NCBI GenBank assembly: GCA_003285105.1
Contig: CP030158.1
Coordinates: forward strand, 915,447 to 979,446
DNA: 64,000 bases
Reading direction: 5' to 3'
Origin: Roseithermus sacchariphilus
Lineage (GTDB): Bacteria > Bacteroidota > Rhodothermia > Rhodothermales > MEBIC09517
Numbering within the stretch: the stretch's first letter is position 1; each line of letters begins with the position of its first letter. Made by a program: the position numbers and the translations under genes. A model generated the notes under the pieces. It was not told the origin of the DNA and searched no databases. It saw only the letters and a program-made list of their open reading frames with translations. This document shows, piece by piece, positions 36,303 to 45,369 of the stretch.

Positions 36303-39300
36303 ATGAAAGCCGCTCCGCTGATACTCTTGCTGCTCCTCGTCGCCCCGCCCGTCCGGGCCCAGGTGCCGGACCTCGACGGCGACGGCATCCCCAACGTCCT
36401 GGAGATCAACGGCTATTTCTACGATGTCACCAACGGCCTCACGGCCTGCGACCCGGCCGTGGACGTTCCGTGCTTCGTGACGGACTACCAGCAATGGAGC
36501 ACCGACGGCGACCCCTTCAGCGACTTCGACGAGATCAGCCAGGCCAACCTGCCCATCGCAGCCCCCTACAGCCATCCCCTGGTAGCCGCCGAGCACATCA
36601 TCGCCGTCGAGCTCGTCCGGTACGCCGTCGTGCCGCGCCAGACCATCACCGATGCGCGGGGCGGCTCCTTCACGCAGGGGTACGAAACCACCACGTCGAG
36701 CGAGTATCAGGAAAGCATCTCCGTCACGTCCACGGCGTCGGTCGGCCCCGGGGGGCTGGCCGGCTACGAGGCCACCGGCACCGTCACGGAAACCACCGCC
36801 CATTCGACATCGACCAGCCGCACCTGGGAGGTGGACTGGAACACGGCGACGACCATCGACCTCAACCAGGCCGCCGACCTGCACCTGGCCATCCACGTGC
36901 GGAACGAGGGCGGCGCCCCGGCGCGCAACGTCCGGCTGTTCTTCAACCTCAAGATCGGCCATGAGGTCATCGCCAGCATCCGCGCGCCCGAGGTGCCCGG
37001 ACTGCTGGACGCCGGCCAGCGCTACCCGACGACGCAGCAGGGGCCGTGGCTCATCACGCAGGTCGAGGCGCCGGACGGCAGCACGGCGCCCATCACCCTG
37101 ACGATGGACCAACTCAAGGCCATCGAGTCCGGCGTGCCGCTCTCGCTCGTCGTGACGGCCGTCGAGGCGGACATCCTGCGCTGGAACCCCGACGGCGGCG
37201 GCGGAGGCGGCTCGTGGTCGTGCGACGAAGGCGTGAGCTGCGACTGGAACTCGTACGTCAGCCGCATCAAGGCCTCGACCATCAAGCTCGACGTCCAGGT
37301 GGGCGACGCGCGCCGCCAGTACCGCGTCTTCGGCGGGAAGGACTATGCCAACCCGAGCGACCCGGACATCGTCATGACGCTGCGCGATGCCCTCGACCTG
37401 GTGCTGGACGTGGACGGACCGAACGAGAACGCCACCATCGAAGGCCGCCCGTACCCGGCCGACTGGTACGCCATGACGTCCTCCGACGCGCTGGTGCAGG
37501 CGTGGGAAGACGCCGGCGCGCCCCAGAACCTGCTCGGCCTGCGGCTGGAGCCCGGCACGGACCTGCGCCTCAACAGCCCCGGCGCCGACCCGGCGCCCAT
37601 CGTCGACCTGGCGACGTACGCGCCGGACCTGCGCCACGTCTACGTCAGCGCCCGCGCCGCCGGCGGCTTCCCCATCCGCGAGGTCACGGCCCATGTCACG
37701 ATCGGCGGCCAGGAGCAGACCGTCGTGCTCGAACTGGACAACGGGGCGTTTTACACCAACCCCCGGCCGTTCGTGGACCCGGCGGCCGCGGGCGGCCAGG
37801 TGACCGTCACCAACGCCCGCGGCGACGCGACGACCCGGACGCTCTCGCTCCCGGTGTCGGAGAGCCAGACGTGCGGCGACATCGAAGCGGCCTACGCGCT
37901 CGTCACCAGCGGCGAGTACATCGTCTTCCAGCACGGCGACGTGTCCCGCCCGATGCGGGCCTACTGCCGGTTCTATCCGGACGCCGCGCCCGACACGTAC
38001 TTCTGGATCGACCGCACGCCGTCGTTCGTGGACGACTGGGGCGGCAGCTTCCTCGGCGTCACCTTCGTCGATGAGGAAACCGCCTTCGCCGTCGGTGCCG
38101 CCCCCGGCCGCGTCCCGATCCTGCGCACCCGCGACGGCGGAGCCACGTGGGACTCCGTGACGGTCCTGAACCGGGGCCTGGAGGATCCCGCGCTGTACGA
38201 CGTCGCCTTCGACGACGCCGGGCAGACCGGCCTCGCCGTCGGCTTCAGCTACGACGGCGACAGCCAGGGCTATGCCATCTTCCGCACCACCAACGGCGGG
38301 GCGACGTGGGTCGGGCAAGCCTCGTTCCCGGTGCTGTCCTCCCACCCCTCGTTCCGGCACGTGGCCCATGCCGGAGGCGGCCGCTGGTTCGTGGGCGGCG
38401 GCGCCCGCTTCATGCGCTCGGACGACGACGGCCAGACCTGGACGCCGGTGACCTCGCCGGACATCCCCTGGCAGGAGCCCAACGTGAGCGCCATCGTGTT
38501 CCGTGAAGACGGCACGGGGCTGGCGCTCATCGGCGGCAGCCTCTTCATCACCCGGGACCGCGGCGACACCTGGTCCCTCCATCGAGCCTTCGACGAAGAG
38601 TTTGTACTGAATTTCCTCTCCTACGCCGGCAACGACACGTGGTACGGCGGCCTCGGGCACAACAACCCCTACACCGCCCTCGTCTACCGCTCCACCGACG
38701 ACGGGCTGACCTGGGAGCGCATCGCCAACGTCGCCGACGCCGGCGCCGGCAGCATGCAGGAGATGGCCTTCGTCACCCCGGACGTCGGCTTCGTCTTCGA
38801 CCGGATCTACGACGTCGACACCCAGCGCTACTACGGCAGCGTCTGGCGCACGGAAGACAGCGGGGCCTCCTGGACCGCCGAACGCCTCATGGACGGCGGC
38901 GAGCCGCGCGGCATTGCCATGCTCGACGCCAACCGGGGCATCATCGCTTCCACCAACGGCGTCCTGATCACCACCTCCGGCGGCGGAAACCCGCTCTTCT
39001 CCACCTCGACCGCGGCCCAAGGCCCCGGCGTGACCGCGGAGGTGCCACGCACCGCCACGCTGCTCCCGAACTACCCGAATCCCTTCAACCCCACGACGAC
39101 CCTCGCCTTCGAACTGGACCGGACCCGGGAGGTCCGCCTGGAGGTCTTCGACCTGCTCGGCCGCCACGTGGCCACGCTGGTCGACGGCCTGCAACCCGCC
39201 GGTCGGCACGCCGTGCGCTTCGACGCGCGCGGCCTGGCCTCGGGGGTCTACGTCTACCGGCTGGCCGCCGGGGCCGTCGTGGAAACGCGGACGATGCTGC

Positions 39301-39311
39301 TGCTGCGCTGA
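36303..39311 (+). CDS. Secreted protein with binary-toxin-B (protective antigen)-like domains, beta-propeller and type IX sorting tail
   Basis: 1002 residues, open throughout. Signal peptide 1-20. Residues 22-75 contain a Ca-binding motif DLDGDGIPNVLEINGY and QQWSTDGDPFSDFDE, then SHPLVAAEHIIAVEL. These match the order and wording of the calcium-binding and pore domains of the anthrax protective antigen family. Residues ~125-175 are a Ser/Thr-rich stretch in the place of its membrane-inserting loop. ~200-290 and ~325-410 match its further domains (APITLTMDQLKAIE; GKDYANPSDPDIVMTLRDAL). The N-terminal receptor/ligand lectin-like PA14 domain of the family is not seen. Residues 523-555 resemble a GON/fibrinogen-type Cys segment. 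~575-915 is a BNR/Ycf48-like beta-propeller (RTRDGGATWDS repeats). The end is a type IX sorting domain (LPNYPNPFNPTT onward). No enzymatic partner gene lies nearby. Similarity is by eye from family knowledge, so function is not established. Confidence 0.78.
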   Translation: MKAAPLILLLLLVAPPVRAQVPDLDGDGIPNVLEINGYFYDVTNGLTACDPAVDVPCFVTDYQQWSTDGDPFSDFDEISQANLPIAAPYSHPLVAAEHIIAVELVRYAVVPRQTITDARGGSFTQGYETTTSSEYQESISVTSTASVGPGGLAGYEATGTVTETTAHSTSTSRTWEVDWNTATTIDLNQAADLHLAIHVRNEGGAPARNVRLFFNLKIGHEVIASIRAPEVPGLLDAGQRYPTTQQGPWLITQVEAPDGSTAPITLTMDQLKAIESGVPLSLVVTAVEADILRWNPDGGGGGGSWSCDEGVSCDWNSYVSRIKASTIKLDVQVGDARRQYRVFGGKDYANPSDPDIVMTLRDALDLVLDVDGPNENATIEGRPYPADWYAMTSSDALVQAWEDAGAPQNLLGLRLEPGTDLRLNSPGADPAPIVDLATYAPDLRHVYVSARAAGGFPIREVTAHVTIGGQEQTVVLELDNGAFYTNPRPFVDPAAAGGQVTVTNARGDATTRTLSLPVSESQTCGDIEAAYALVTSGEYIVFQHGDVSRPMRAYCRFYPDAAPDTYFWIDRTPSFVDDWGGSFLGVTFVDEETAFAVGAAPGRVPILRTRDGGATWDSVTVLNRGLEDPALYDVAFDDAGQTGLAVGFSYDGDSQGYAIFRTTNGGATWVGQASFPVLSSHPSFRHVAHAGGGRWFVGGGARFMRSDDDGQTWTPVTSPDIPWQEPNVSAIVFREDGTGLALIGGSLFITRDRGDTWSLHRAFDEEFVLNFLSYAGNDTWYGGLGHNNPYTALVYRSTDDGLTWERIANVADAGAGSMQEMAFVTPDVGFVFDRIYDVDTQRYYGSVWRTEDSGASWTAERLMDGGEPRGIAMLDANRGIIASTNGVLITTSGGGNPLFSTSTAAQGPGVTAEVPRTATLLPNYPNPFNPTTTLAFELDRTREVRLEVFDLLGRHVATLVDGLQPAGRHAVRFDARGLASGVYVYRLAAGAVVETRTMLLLR

Positions 39312-39438
39312 GCCCGGCCCGCACGCACGCGCCCCGGCCTTCGGGGTCGGGCCGGACCGCCCCCACCGGCGGCCCGGCCCCCCGAGGCGCCGGCGTGCCC
39401 GTCCCCCGAGGCGCCGGCAGACCCGTGTGAGCCCTTGC

Positions 39439-39669
39439 TCAGGTGCGCGCCGATCCGCGGGCCCCGCGGATCACCAGCACGAGCCCACCCGCCAGGGCTA
39501 CCGCCCCCAGCACCGGGGGCAGCGGAATCGTCTTCTCTTCCTCTTTTTCGATCTCGAGCGGCCCGACGTCGACCACTTTTTCATCGACGACCACGCTGAC
39601 CCCCTGGTACAGAAAGGCCGTAAGGCCCAGGATGATCAACACGATGCCTGCGAGTACGGAGGTTTTCAT
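39439..39669 (-). CDS. Small two-helix membrane protein (DUF3185-like)
   Basis: 76 residues: a first helix MKTSVLAGIVLIILGLTAFLYQG, a short periplasmic segment with acidic and Lys residues, and a second helix LPPVLGAVALAGGLVLVIRG. This layout is that of small DUF3185-type inner-membrane proteins of unknown role. It is the last gene of a minus-strand run of small stress-type proteins (39439-40632). Confidence 0.75.
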   Translation of the reverse strand: MKTSVLAGIVLIILGLTAFLYQGVSVVVDEKVVDVGPLEIEKEEEKTIPLPPVLGAVALAGGLVLVIRGARGSART

Positions 39670-39741
39670 ATCTGCAAACGAAAAGATGAATACGGAGCAT
39701 GGGCCTGGAACGAGGGGAACGCCTCAGGATACCCGGCCGCG

Positions 39742-39888
39742 CTAAAGCGCCCGTCGCCCACGAATCAGGTCTACGATGAACACGACGACGGCGATGACCA
39801 GCAGCGCGTGCAGCACACCGCCCAGGGTGTAGCCGCTGATGAACCCCAGCAGCCAGAGCACGAGCAGGATGATGATGATGGTCCACAT
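39742..39888 (-). CDS. lmo0937-family (DUF5670) membrane mini-protein
   Basis: A 48-residue frame that begins MWTIIIILLVLWLLGF and continues with ISGYTLGGVLHALLVIAVVV, then ends in LIRGRRAL. Two closely spaced hydrophobic helices with a Gly-rich turn and a basic end are typical of the lmo0937 family, which is widespread, often stress-induced, and of unknown function. It lies 72 bases upstream of the DUF3185-like gene on the same strand. Confidence 0.8.
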   Translation of the reverse strand: MWTIIIILLVLWLLGFISGYTLGGVLHALLVIAVVVFIVDLIRGRRAL

Positions 39889-40014
39889 GAGGAGTAGAAC
39901 GGAAGATGGATAGATAGGGAAGGGGAGACGTACAGGAAGGGATCAGCGGGGCGTCACCCCCGCACCGCCACGCAAGCCCGGAGGCCGGTAAACCCGGTAC
40001 ACGACGCCGGGCCT

Positions 40015-40275
40015 CTACTCGGGCAGGTGTTTGCTCACCTCGATGACACACCAGCCTTTCTCCGTGTCCACCCGGATGCTTTCCCAGGGCCAGGGGATGC
40101 GTTTCCCCTTGAGCCCACGGAGGCTCCCGAGCGAGATCACGACATGGACGATGAGGCCGGTTTCAAGGTCGATCATCAGTTCCTCGAGCGTGCCGAGCGC
40201 GTGGCCTTCCTCGTTGACGACCCGGCAGCCCATCAGGGCAGAAGCCGCCAACACAGCGGGCCGGGAACGGGTCAT
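40015..40275 (-). CDS. PRC-barrel domain protein
   Basis: 86 residues. The core LMGCRVVNEEGHALGTLEELMIDLETGLIVHVVIS is a typical PRC-barrel: an RNA- or protein-binding beta-barrel best known from photosynthetic reaction centre H subunits and RimM. Stand-alone copies are common near stress genes; the partner is unknown. It lies between the csbD-like and the small membrane protein genes. Confidence 0.82.
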   Translation of the reverse strand: MTRSRPAVLAASALMGCRVVNEEGHALGTLEELMIDLETGLIVHVVISLGSLRGLKGKRIPWPWESIRVDTEKGWCVIEVSKHLPE

Positions 40276-40413
40276 GAGTACGGCATGGGATGGATCGAGA
40301 TACCATGGTTAGAGGCCGGGAAGCAGGCAGGCGTCAGGTCTGCCCGCTCCCCGGCCTGATGCATGGGGAAAGAGTACCGCCAGGCGGCATCATGCTGCGA
40401 GGACGCAGCGGCC

Positions 40414-40632
40414 TCAGAACCGGTACTGTGCCTCCTCGGACAGCTCGTCGAGGCGCTTCCGAATCGCTTCGCGCGCTTCGCCGGTCTTCTCCTGGATGAA
40501 CCCTTCGAGCTGCTCACGGCGACCTTCGTACCGATCCAGGTCATCGTTGGTGAGCGCGCCCCAGGCCTCCTGGAGCCGGCCCTTGAACTGTTTCCAGTTA
40601 CCTCTGGCTTGCTGCGCTTGCGGGCTACTCAT
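40414..40632 (-). CDS. CsbD-family stress protein
   Basis: 72 residues, starting MSSPQAQQARGNWKQFKGRLQEAWGALTNDDL, then a helical charged part. CsbD proteins are small, helix-rich, and in Bacillus belong to the general stress (sigma-B) regulon. The N-terminal GNWKQFKG...WG.LT is the family signature. It is the first gene of the small-protein run, so its upstream region (40633-40949) probably holds the promoter for all four. Confidence 0.85.
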   Translation of the reverse strand: MSSPQAQQARGNWKQFKGRLQEAWGALTNDDLDRYEGRREQLEGFIQEKTGEAREAIRKRLDELSEEAQYRF

Positions 40633-40949
40633 GGTGGTTTCCTCGGATGGGTGAACGGGGATGTCGAATCACGGCGCCCGGATGCGCCGGAGCTACCACA
40701 CGCCTTCTGTGTACTCACGCGTCTTTGGCGGCTCTGGCGCACCCGTCCCGCCCCCGTAGCGTGTATCCTGAGGATCCCGGTCCGGGCGCGGGGCGGTCGG
40801 GCGTGGAGCCATCATACCGCGGTGACGGCCCGCGAATCTTGAGGATAGCCTGCGGAAAAACCGATCTTTCGGTGAGGAACGGACCTCAGGCGCCGCGGTA
40901 CACTCGTTGCCGCGCATAACCCGACCACCATCACGGGCCCGCAGGAGCC
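40633..40949. other. Divergent intergenic region, csbD-like / CadC-TolB-like
   Basis: 317 bases between two divergent genes. I find no gene, clear promoter consensus or repeat here, although it must contain the start signals of both transcripts. Confidence 0.5.
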
Positions 40950-43232
40950 ATGGCAGACTCCCTGAATACCGCCTCCCCGGAGGCCACGCGGCTCCAGAAC
41001 GGATTCTGGCTCGGGGACTGGTACGTCGAGCCGCTCCAGAATCGCCTCTCCCGGGGAGACGACGCGGTGAAGGTGGAGCCCAAGGTGATGGAAGTGCTGC
41101 TGTGCCTGGCCCGTCAACCCGGCCAGACCGTCACCAAGGAGCAGTTCCTGGAGCAGGTCTGGGCCGGCACGGTGGTCACGGAAGACGTGCTGACGCGCTG
41201 CATCTCGGAGCTACGGCGTGTCTTCGGGGACGACGCGCGGGCACCGCACATCATCGAAACGATCCGCAAGCGCGGCTATCGTCTGCTGGTGCCGGTGACC
41301 CCGTCGGAAGCGCCCGCCTCCGCCGCGGCCCCACCGCGCCCGGCCACGAACGGGACGGCGACCGCACCGGAGAACGAGGCGGTCCCCGCACCGGAAAACG
41401 GAACGGCGCCCGAGGCGGCCACCGCACCGGATCCGGTCACCGCCCCGGCGGCGGAAGCCACCCCGGGGCGATGGGTCCGGGTGCACGAGCGGGTATCCGA
41501 GTGGATCGGCGTGTGCCTGTCCCCCCCGGTACTCTGGGGGCTCGGCGTGCTCATCGCGCTCGTCGCCGGCGTGATCGGTTTCTGGGCCCAGCCGGAGGCC
41601 CCGGCCGAGCCGCCCCGGCCCGTCCCCCTCACGAGCTTCCCGGGCGAGGAACGGGACCCGGCCCTCTCTCCCGAGGGAACCCACCTGGCCTTCGTCTGGA
41701 GCGGCCCCGAGGGCGATGACCTGGAGCTGTACGTCAAACAGGTCGGGGCAGAGACACCGCTGCAACTGACCGACAATGCGGTGGAGGAGCGCTACCCGGC
41801 CTGGTCGCCGGACGGGCAGCACCTGGCCTTCGTGCGCGTCGAAGACGGGCGGTACTACGTGCGCGTCATCCCCGTCATCGGGGGCAGCGAGCGGCAGGTG
41901 GCCGAGGTCGGGCCTCGCCCGATCCATGGGCTGGACTGGTCGCCGGACGGGCCGGTGCTGGTGCTCTCGGCGCAGGAGGGGCCGCACGGATCGGCGCGGC
42001 TCTACGTGCTTCCGCTGGACCAGGCCGTGCTGCGCCCGCTGACGGATCCGGGCGGGGCGTCGCCGGGGGACCGCCTCCCGGCCTTTTCCCCGGACGGCCG
42101 CTTCGTCGCCTTCGTCCGCAGCACCAGCGAGGCCGTGCAGGACCTCTACGTGGTGCCGGTGCAGGGCGGCCCGGCCCGGCAGATCACGTTCGACGCCGCC
42201 CCGATCACGGGCGTGGACTGGACGGCCGACGGCCGGCACCTCCTCATCGCCTCGCAACGCGGCGGCGACTCGGCCCTGTGGCGCGTGCCCGCCGAGGGCG
42301 GAGATCCGGTCTGGCTGGCCGCAGCCAGCGAGGGCAACAGCATCCAGCAACTCTCCGTGGCGCACCGGGCCGAGCACATGGCGTACGTGCAGCGAGCCTA
42401 CGACGTCAACATCTGGCGCATGACCTTCCCGGCAGGGCACCGGGGCACCGAGGCCCTGATCTCGTCGACCCGCTGGGATGCCAACCCCACGATCTCGCCC
42501 ACCGAAGATCGCATCGCCTTCGTCTCGAACCGATCCGGCAGCCATGAGCTCTGGACGTGCGCACCGGACGGCAGCGACCCGTTGCAGGTCACGTCCCTGC
42601 CCGGCGCCCTGGTCCACACCCCCCGCTGGGCACCGGACGGCCAGCGGCTGGCCTTCGTGGCACATCCGGAAGGCCGGGGCGACCTGTTCGTGATGCCGGC
42701 GCATGGCGGCCCGCCGCGTCGCCTCACCACACCCCCTTCGGACGAGAGCGCCCCGAGCTGGTCCAGCGACGGGCAATGGCTCTACTTCGCCTCGAACCGC
42801 ACGGGTCAGTGGCAGATCTGGAAGATGCCGGCCGACAGCGGCGCAGCCACGCAGGTGACCGTGACCGGAGGCCGCGCCGCCTTCGAAAGCCCCGACGCCA
42901 CCACCCTCTACTTCGTGCGGCCGGATACGACGGGCATCTGGGAAATGCCGCTGACCGGAGGCGCCCCGCGACAGGTTCTCGACGCCCTGAAGCCGGAAGA
43001 CTGGGGCAACTGGGCCGTGGTCGAAACGGGCCTCTATTTCGTGGACCGCCGCGCCACCCCCCCGATGCTGACCTTCTACGACGTCAGGCGGGGACGCACC
43101 CAGCCCGTCGTGGCGCTGGACGTCATGCCGGACGTGGCCGGCCTCGCGGTGGCGCCGGGGCAGACCTGGCTGCTCTACACCCGCGAGGACCGCAAGGAAA
43201 GCGACGTCCTGCTGGTAGCATCGCCCCGCTGA
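40950..43232 (+). CDS. CadC-type winged-helix regulator with TolB-like propeller
   Basis: 760 residues. A Trans_reg_C (OmpR-type) winged helix at about 15-110 (MEVLLCLARQPGQTVTKEQFLEQVWAG, GDDARAPHIIETIRKRGYRLL) has no receiver domain. Next comes a Pro/Ala/Glu-rich linker, one membrane span at about 190-212 (VLWGLGVLIALVAGVIGFW), and a periplasmic six- to seven-bladed propeller of PD40/TolB repeats (WSPDGQHLAFV, FSPDGRFVAFV). This is the ToxR/CadC-like arrangement, in which an outside signal controls cytoplasmic DNA binding without a kinase. The linked genes downstream are carbohydrate-active, so it may sense a carbohydrate or envelope cue; that is inference. Confidence 0.9.
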   Translation: MADSLNTASPEATRLQNGFWLGDWYVEPLQNRLSRGDDAVKVEPKVMEVLLCLARQPGQTVTKEQFLEQVWAGTVVTEDVLTRCISELRRVFGDDARAPHIIETIRKRGYRLLVPVTPSEAPASAAAPPRPATNGTATAPENEAVPAPENGTAPEAATAPDPVTAPAAEATPGRWVRVHERVSEWIGVCLSPPVLWGLGVLIALVAGVIGFWAQPEAPAEPPRPVPLTSFPGEERDPALSPEGTHLAFVWSGPEGDDLELYVKQVGAETPLQLTDNAVEERYPAWSPDGQHLAFVRVEDGRYYVRVIPVIGGSERQVAEVGPRPIHGLDWSPDGPVLVLSAQEGPHGSARLYVLPLDQAVLRPLTDPGGASPGDRLPAFSPDGRFVAFVRSTSEAVQDLYVVPVQGGPARQITFDAAPITGVDWTADGRHLLIASQRGGDSALWRVPAEGGDPVWLAAASEGNSIQQLSVAHRAEHMAYVQRAYDVNIWRMTFPAGHRGTEALISSTRWDANPTISPTEDRIAFVSNRSGSHELWTCAPDGSDPLQVTSLPGALVHTPRWAPDGQRLAFVAHPEGRGDLFVMPAHGGPPRRLTTPPSDESAPSWSSDGQWLYFASNRTGQWQIWKMPADSGAATQVTVTGGRAAFESPDATTLYFVRPDTTGIWEMPLTGGAPRQVLDALKPEDWGNWAVVETGLYFVDRRATPPMLTFYDVRRGRTQPVVALDVMPDVAGLAVAPGQTWLLYTREDRKESDVLLVASPR

Positions 43233-43311
43233 CACGCCTGCCCGGAACCGGCCGCGACGCCCGCGGCCCTCCGCCCAGAACCGCTCCGCCTCTCCTCCTC
43301 AGGACACGCCG

Positions 43312-44904
43312 ATGACCTGTCCGTCGAAGGCATGCCTCGTGCTCGCCGCGTTCCTGCTGATCGGCTGCGCCGGCCCGCCGGCCGAAACCGTGCCGGTGTG
43401 GGGCCGTTTCGAGCACACCTTCACGACGGCCGCCGGGCCGGACACCCGGATCGCCGTTACCTTCACCGCGCCTGACGGGACGATGCGGACGGTGGATGCG
43501 TTCTGGGACGGCGGCACCACCTGGCGCGTCCGCTTCATGCCGGACGTGCAGGGCTCCTGGCGCTTCCAGGCTGACGGCCCTGCCCCACGGACCGTGAGCG
43601 GCACGTTCGAGGCCGTGCCGGCTCCCGACGCAGCCAACCCCCTGCTCCGCCACGGCGCCGTGCGCGTCTCGGACACCGGCACCCACTTCGTCCACGCCGA
43701 CGGGACGCCGTTCTTCTGGCTCGGCGATACGGCCTGGAACGGGGCCCTCCTGGCCTCGGAAGCCGACTGGCAGGCGTACCTCCGACACCGACGGGCGCAG
43801 GGCTTCACCGGCATCCAGTTCGTCGCCACCCCCTGGCGCACCGCCTATACCGACGCCGCCGGGCAGGTCGCCTATACCACCGGCGACGACGGCCTCACGA
43901 TCCACCCTGCCTTCTTTCAGCGACTGGACCGCTACGTCGACGCCGTAAATGAGGCGGGCCTCCTGGCCGCGCCCGTGCTGCTCTGGGCGCTTGGCGACCC
44001 CGCGACGATGCCGGTGCCGGGGAAGCTGCCGGAGGCGCAGGCGATCACGCTGGCCCGCTACCTCGTCGCCCGCTACGGCGGCCACCACGTCTTCTGGTTC
44101 CTGGCCGGTGACGAGAACTACAGCGGCGAGCGGGCGGAGCGCTGGCGCCGCATCGGGCGCGGCGTCTTCGGGGAAGGGCACCCGGCGCCGGTCACGCTCC
44201 ATCCGCAGGGCATGCAGTGGCACGTCGAAGCGCTGCGCAGCGAGCCCTGGCTGGACGTGCTCATCTACCAGAGCGGCCACGGCGACGATGCGAACACGCT
44301 CCGCTGGATTCATTCGGGACCGCCCGCACAATACTGGGCCAGCGAGCCGATCCGCCCGCTCATCAACGCAGAACCCCCGTACGAGAACCACCTCGCGTAT
44401 CAGTCGCGCCGGCCCCATACGGCCTACACCGTGCGCCGCGCCATCTACTGGAGCCTCCTGAACGCCCCGACGGCCGGGGTCACCTACGGCGCTCACGGCC
44501 TCTGGAGCTGGGAGACGAAGCCCGCCGTGCCCCTCAACCACGAGCGATCAGACATGGCACCACCGTGGCACGAGGCCCTCGCCTACGAAGGCAGCCAGGA
44601 CATGACCCACGTCGCCGGGCTGATCGCAGCGATCGACTGGTGGCGGCTCCGCCCCGCACAGACCCTCCTGGCCGACCAGCCCGGCCGCGACGACCCGGCC
44701 CGCTTCGTCGGCGCCGCCCGCACGGCAGCCCGCGACCTGGCCCTGCTCTACCTCCCCGTCGGCGGTAGCGTCCGGCTCTCGGAGGCCGTCGGCACCATGG
44801 CCTCCTGGTTCGACCCCCGGACGGGCGCACGCCACGAGGCCGAGGGCGGGCGGCTAACCTATACCGCCCCGGATGACCAGGACTGGCTCCTCGTGCTCCG
44901 CTGA
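43312..44904 (+). CDS. DUF5060/DUF4038 glycoside hydrolase-like lipoprotein
   Basis: 530 residues. Signal peptide with lipobox LIGC (Cys19). Residues ~28-105 form a beta-sandwich DUF5060 domain (FEHTFTTAAGPDTRIAVTFT, SWRFQADG). ~115-440 is a TIM barrel of the DUF4038/apiosidase-like type (FFWLGDTAWNGALLASEADWQAYL, FWFLAGDENY, PLINAEPPYE), with a C-terminal beta domain. Related members act on plant or bacterial polysaccharide side chains; the acid residues E/D in GDENY and NAEPPYE are candidate catalysts. The gene follows the CadC-like regulator by 79 bases and may be its target. Confidence 0.85.
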   Translation: MTCPSKACLVLAAFLLIGCAGPPAETVPVWGRFEHTFTTAAGPDTRIAVTFTAPDGTMRTVDAFWDGGTTWRVRFMPDVQGSWRFQADGPAPRTVSGTFEAVPAPDAANPLLRHGAVRVSDTGTHFVHADGTPFFWLGDTAWNGALLASEADWQAYLRHRRAQGFTGIQFVATPWRTAYTDAAGQVAYTTGDDGLTIHPAFFQRLDRYVDAVNEAGLLAAPVLLWALGDPATMPVPGKLPEAQAITLARYLVARYGGHHVFWFLAGDENYSGERAERWRRIGRGVFGEGHPAPVTLHPQGMQWHVEALRSEPWLDVLIYQSGHGDDANTLRWIHSGPPAQYWASEPIRPLINAEPPYENHLAYQSRRPHTAYTVRRAIYWSLLNAPTAGVTYGAHGLWSWETKPAVPLNHERSDMAPPWHEALAYEGSQDMTHVAGLIAAIDWWRLRPAQTLLADQPGRDDPARFVGAARTAARDLALLYLPVGGSVRLSEAVGTMASWFDPRTGARHEAEGGRLTYTAPDDQDWLLVLR

Positions 44905-44943
44905 GACCGCCGGCGCCCGCGGCAAGCCCGAGCAGGCAGCGGC

Positions 44944-44970
44944 TTCCGGTGAAGAAAAAACTCACCGGAA
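44944..44970. terminator. Perfect inverted repeat at a convergent gene junction
   Basis: TTCCGGTGA (44944-44952) and TCACCGGAA (44962-44970) form a 9-base-pair stem with a loop containing six A. The stop codon of the PIN gene lies in the right arm. It sits in the short gap between convergent genes and is probably a shared transcription end, though the A/T run is in the loop, not after the stem. Confidence 0.4.
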
Positions 44971-45369
44971 CGGGTTCTCGATGCGCAGGCGGCCGTCGAT
45001 CACCTGACCGTCTTGCAAGTCCTCCGAGTAGAGCACCGGCACGTTCGCCTCCAACGCCGCCGCCACGATCAGGCTGTCCCACCACGAGAAGCCGTAGCGT
45101 GCGCGTACGTCGAGACCGCGCCGAAGCGTCGCCTCCGTGACGAGCACGAAGCGCAGCACCTCCATGAAGTCCTCCGCCGCCTGCCGCACCTCGTCCTCGG
45201 GCAGAATCTGCTTCTTCAGGCACACATTGACGAACTCGCCGATGACCTGGGAGGAAGCGACCGCCTCGCTGAGCGACAAAAGCAGCGCCTCGGCCTGCTG
45301 CCGCTTCTTCGGGGCGTCCCCGACGGCGTAGATGAGCACGTTGGCGTCGATAAAGCCTTTAGCGCTCAT
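44962..45369 (-). CDS. PIN-domain toxin of a VapBC-like module
   Basis: 135 residues from the ATG at 45369. The PIN signature is visible: first acidic residue FIDANVLIYAV, then SSQVIGEFVNVCLKK, and the last strands YGFSWWDSLIVAAALEANVPVLYSEDLQDGQ with clustered acidic residues. PIN toxins are endoribonucleases blocked by a partner antitoxin; targets are often tRNA or rRNA. The start overlaps the end of the upstream antitoxin gene by 11 bases, typical for such pairs. The gene looks whole. Confidence 0.88.
   Translation of the reverse strand: MSAKGFIDANVLIYAVGDAPKKRQQAEALLLSLSEAVASSQVIGEFVNVCLKKQILPEDEVRQAAEDFMEVLRFVLVTEATLRRGLDVRARYGFSWWDSLIVAAALEANVPVLYSEDLQDGQVIDGRLRIENPFR

Noticed and set aside
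36072-39209. 1045-codon minus-strand open frame
   Set aside because: It is the mirror of the PA-like gene; GC-rich codon bias leaves the opposite strand free of stops. Its peptide has no family character.
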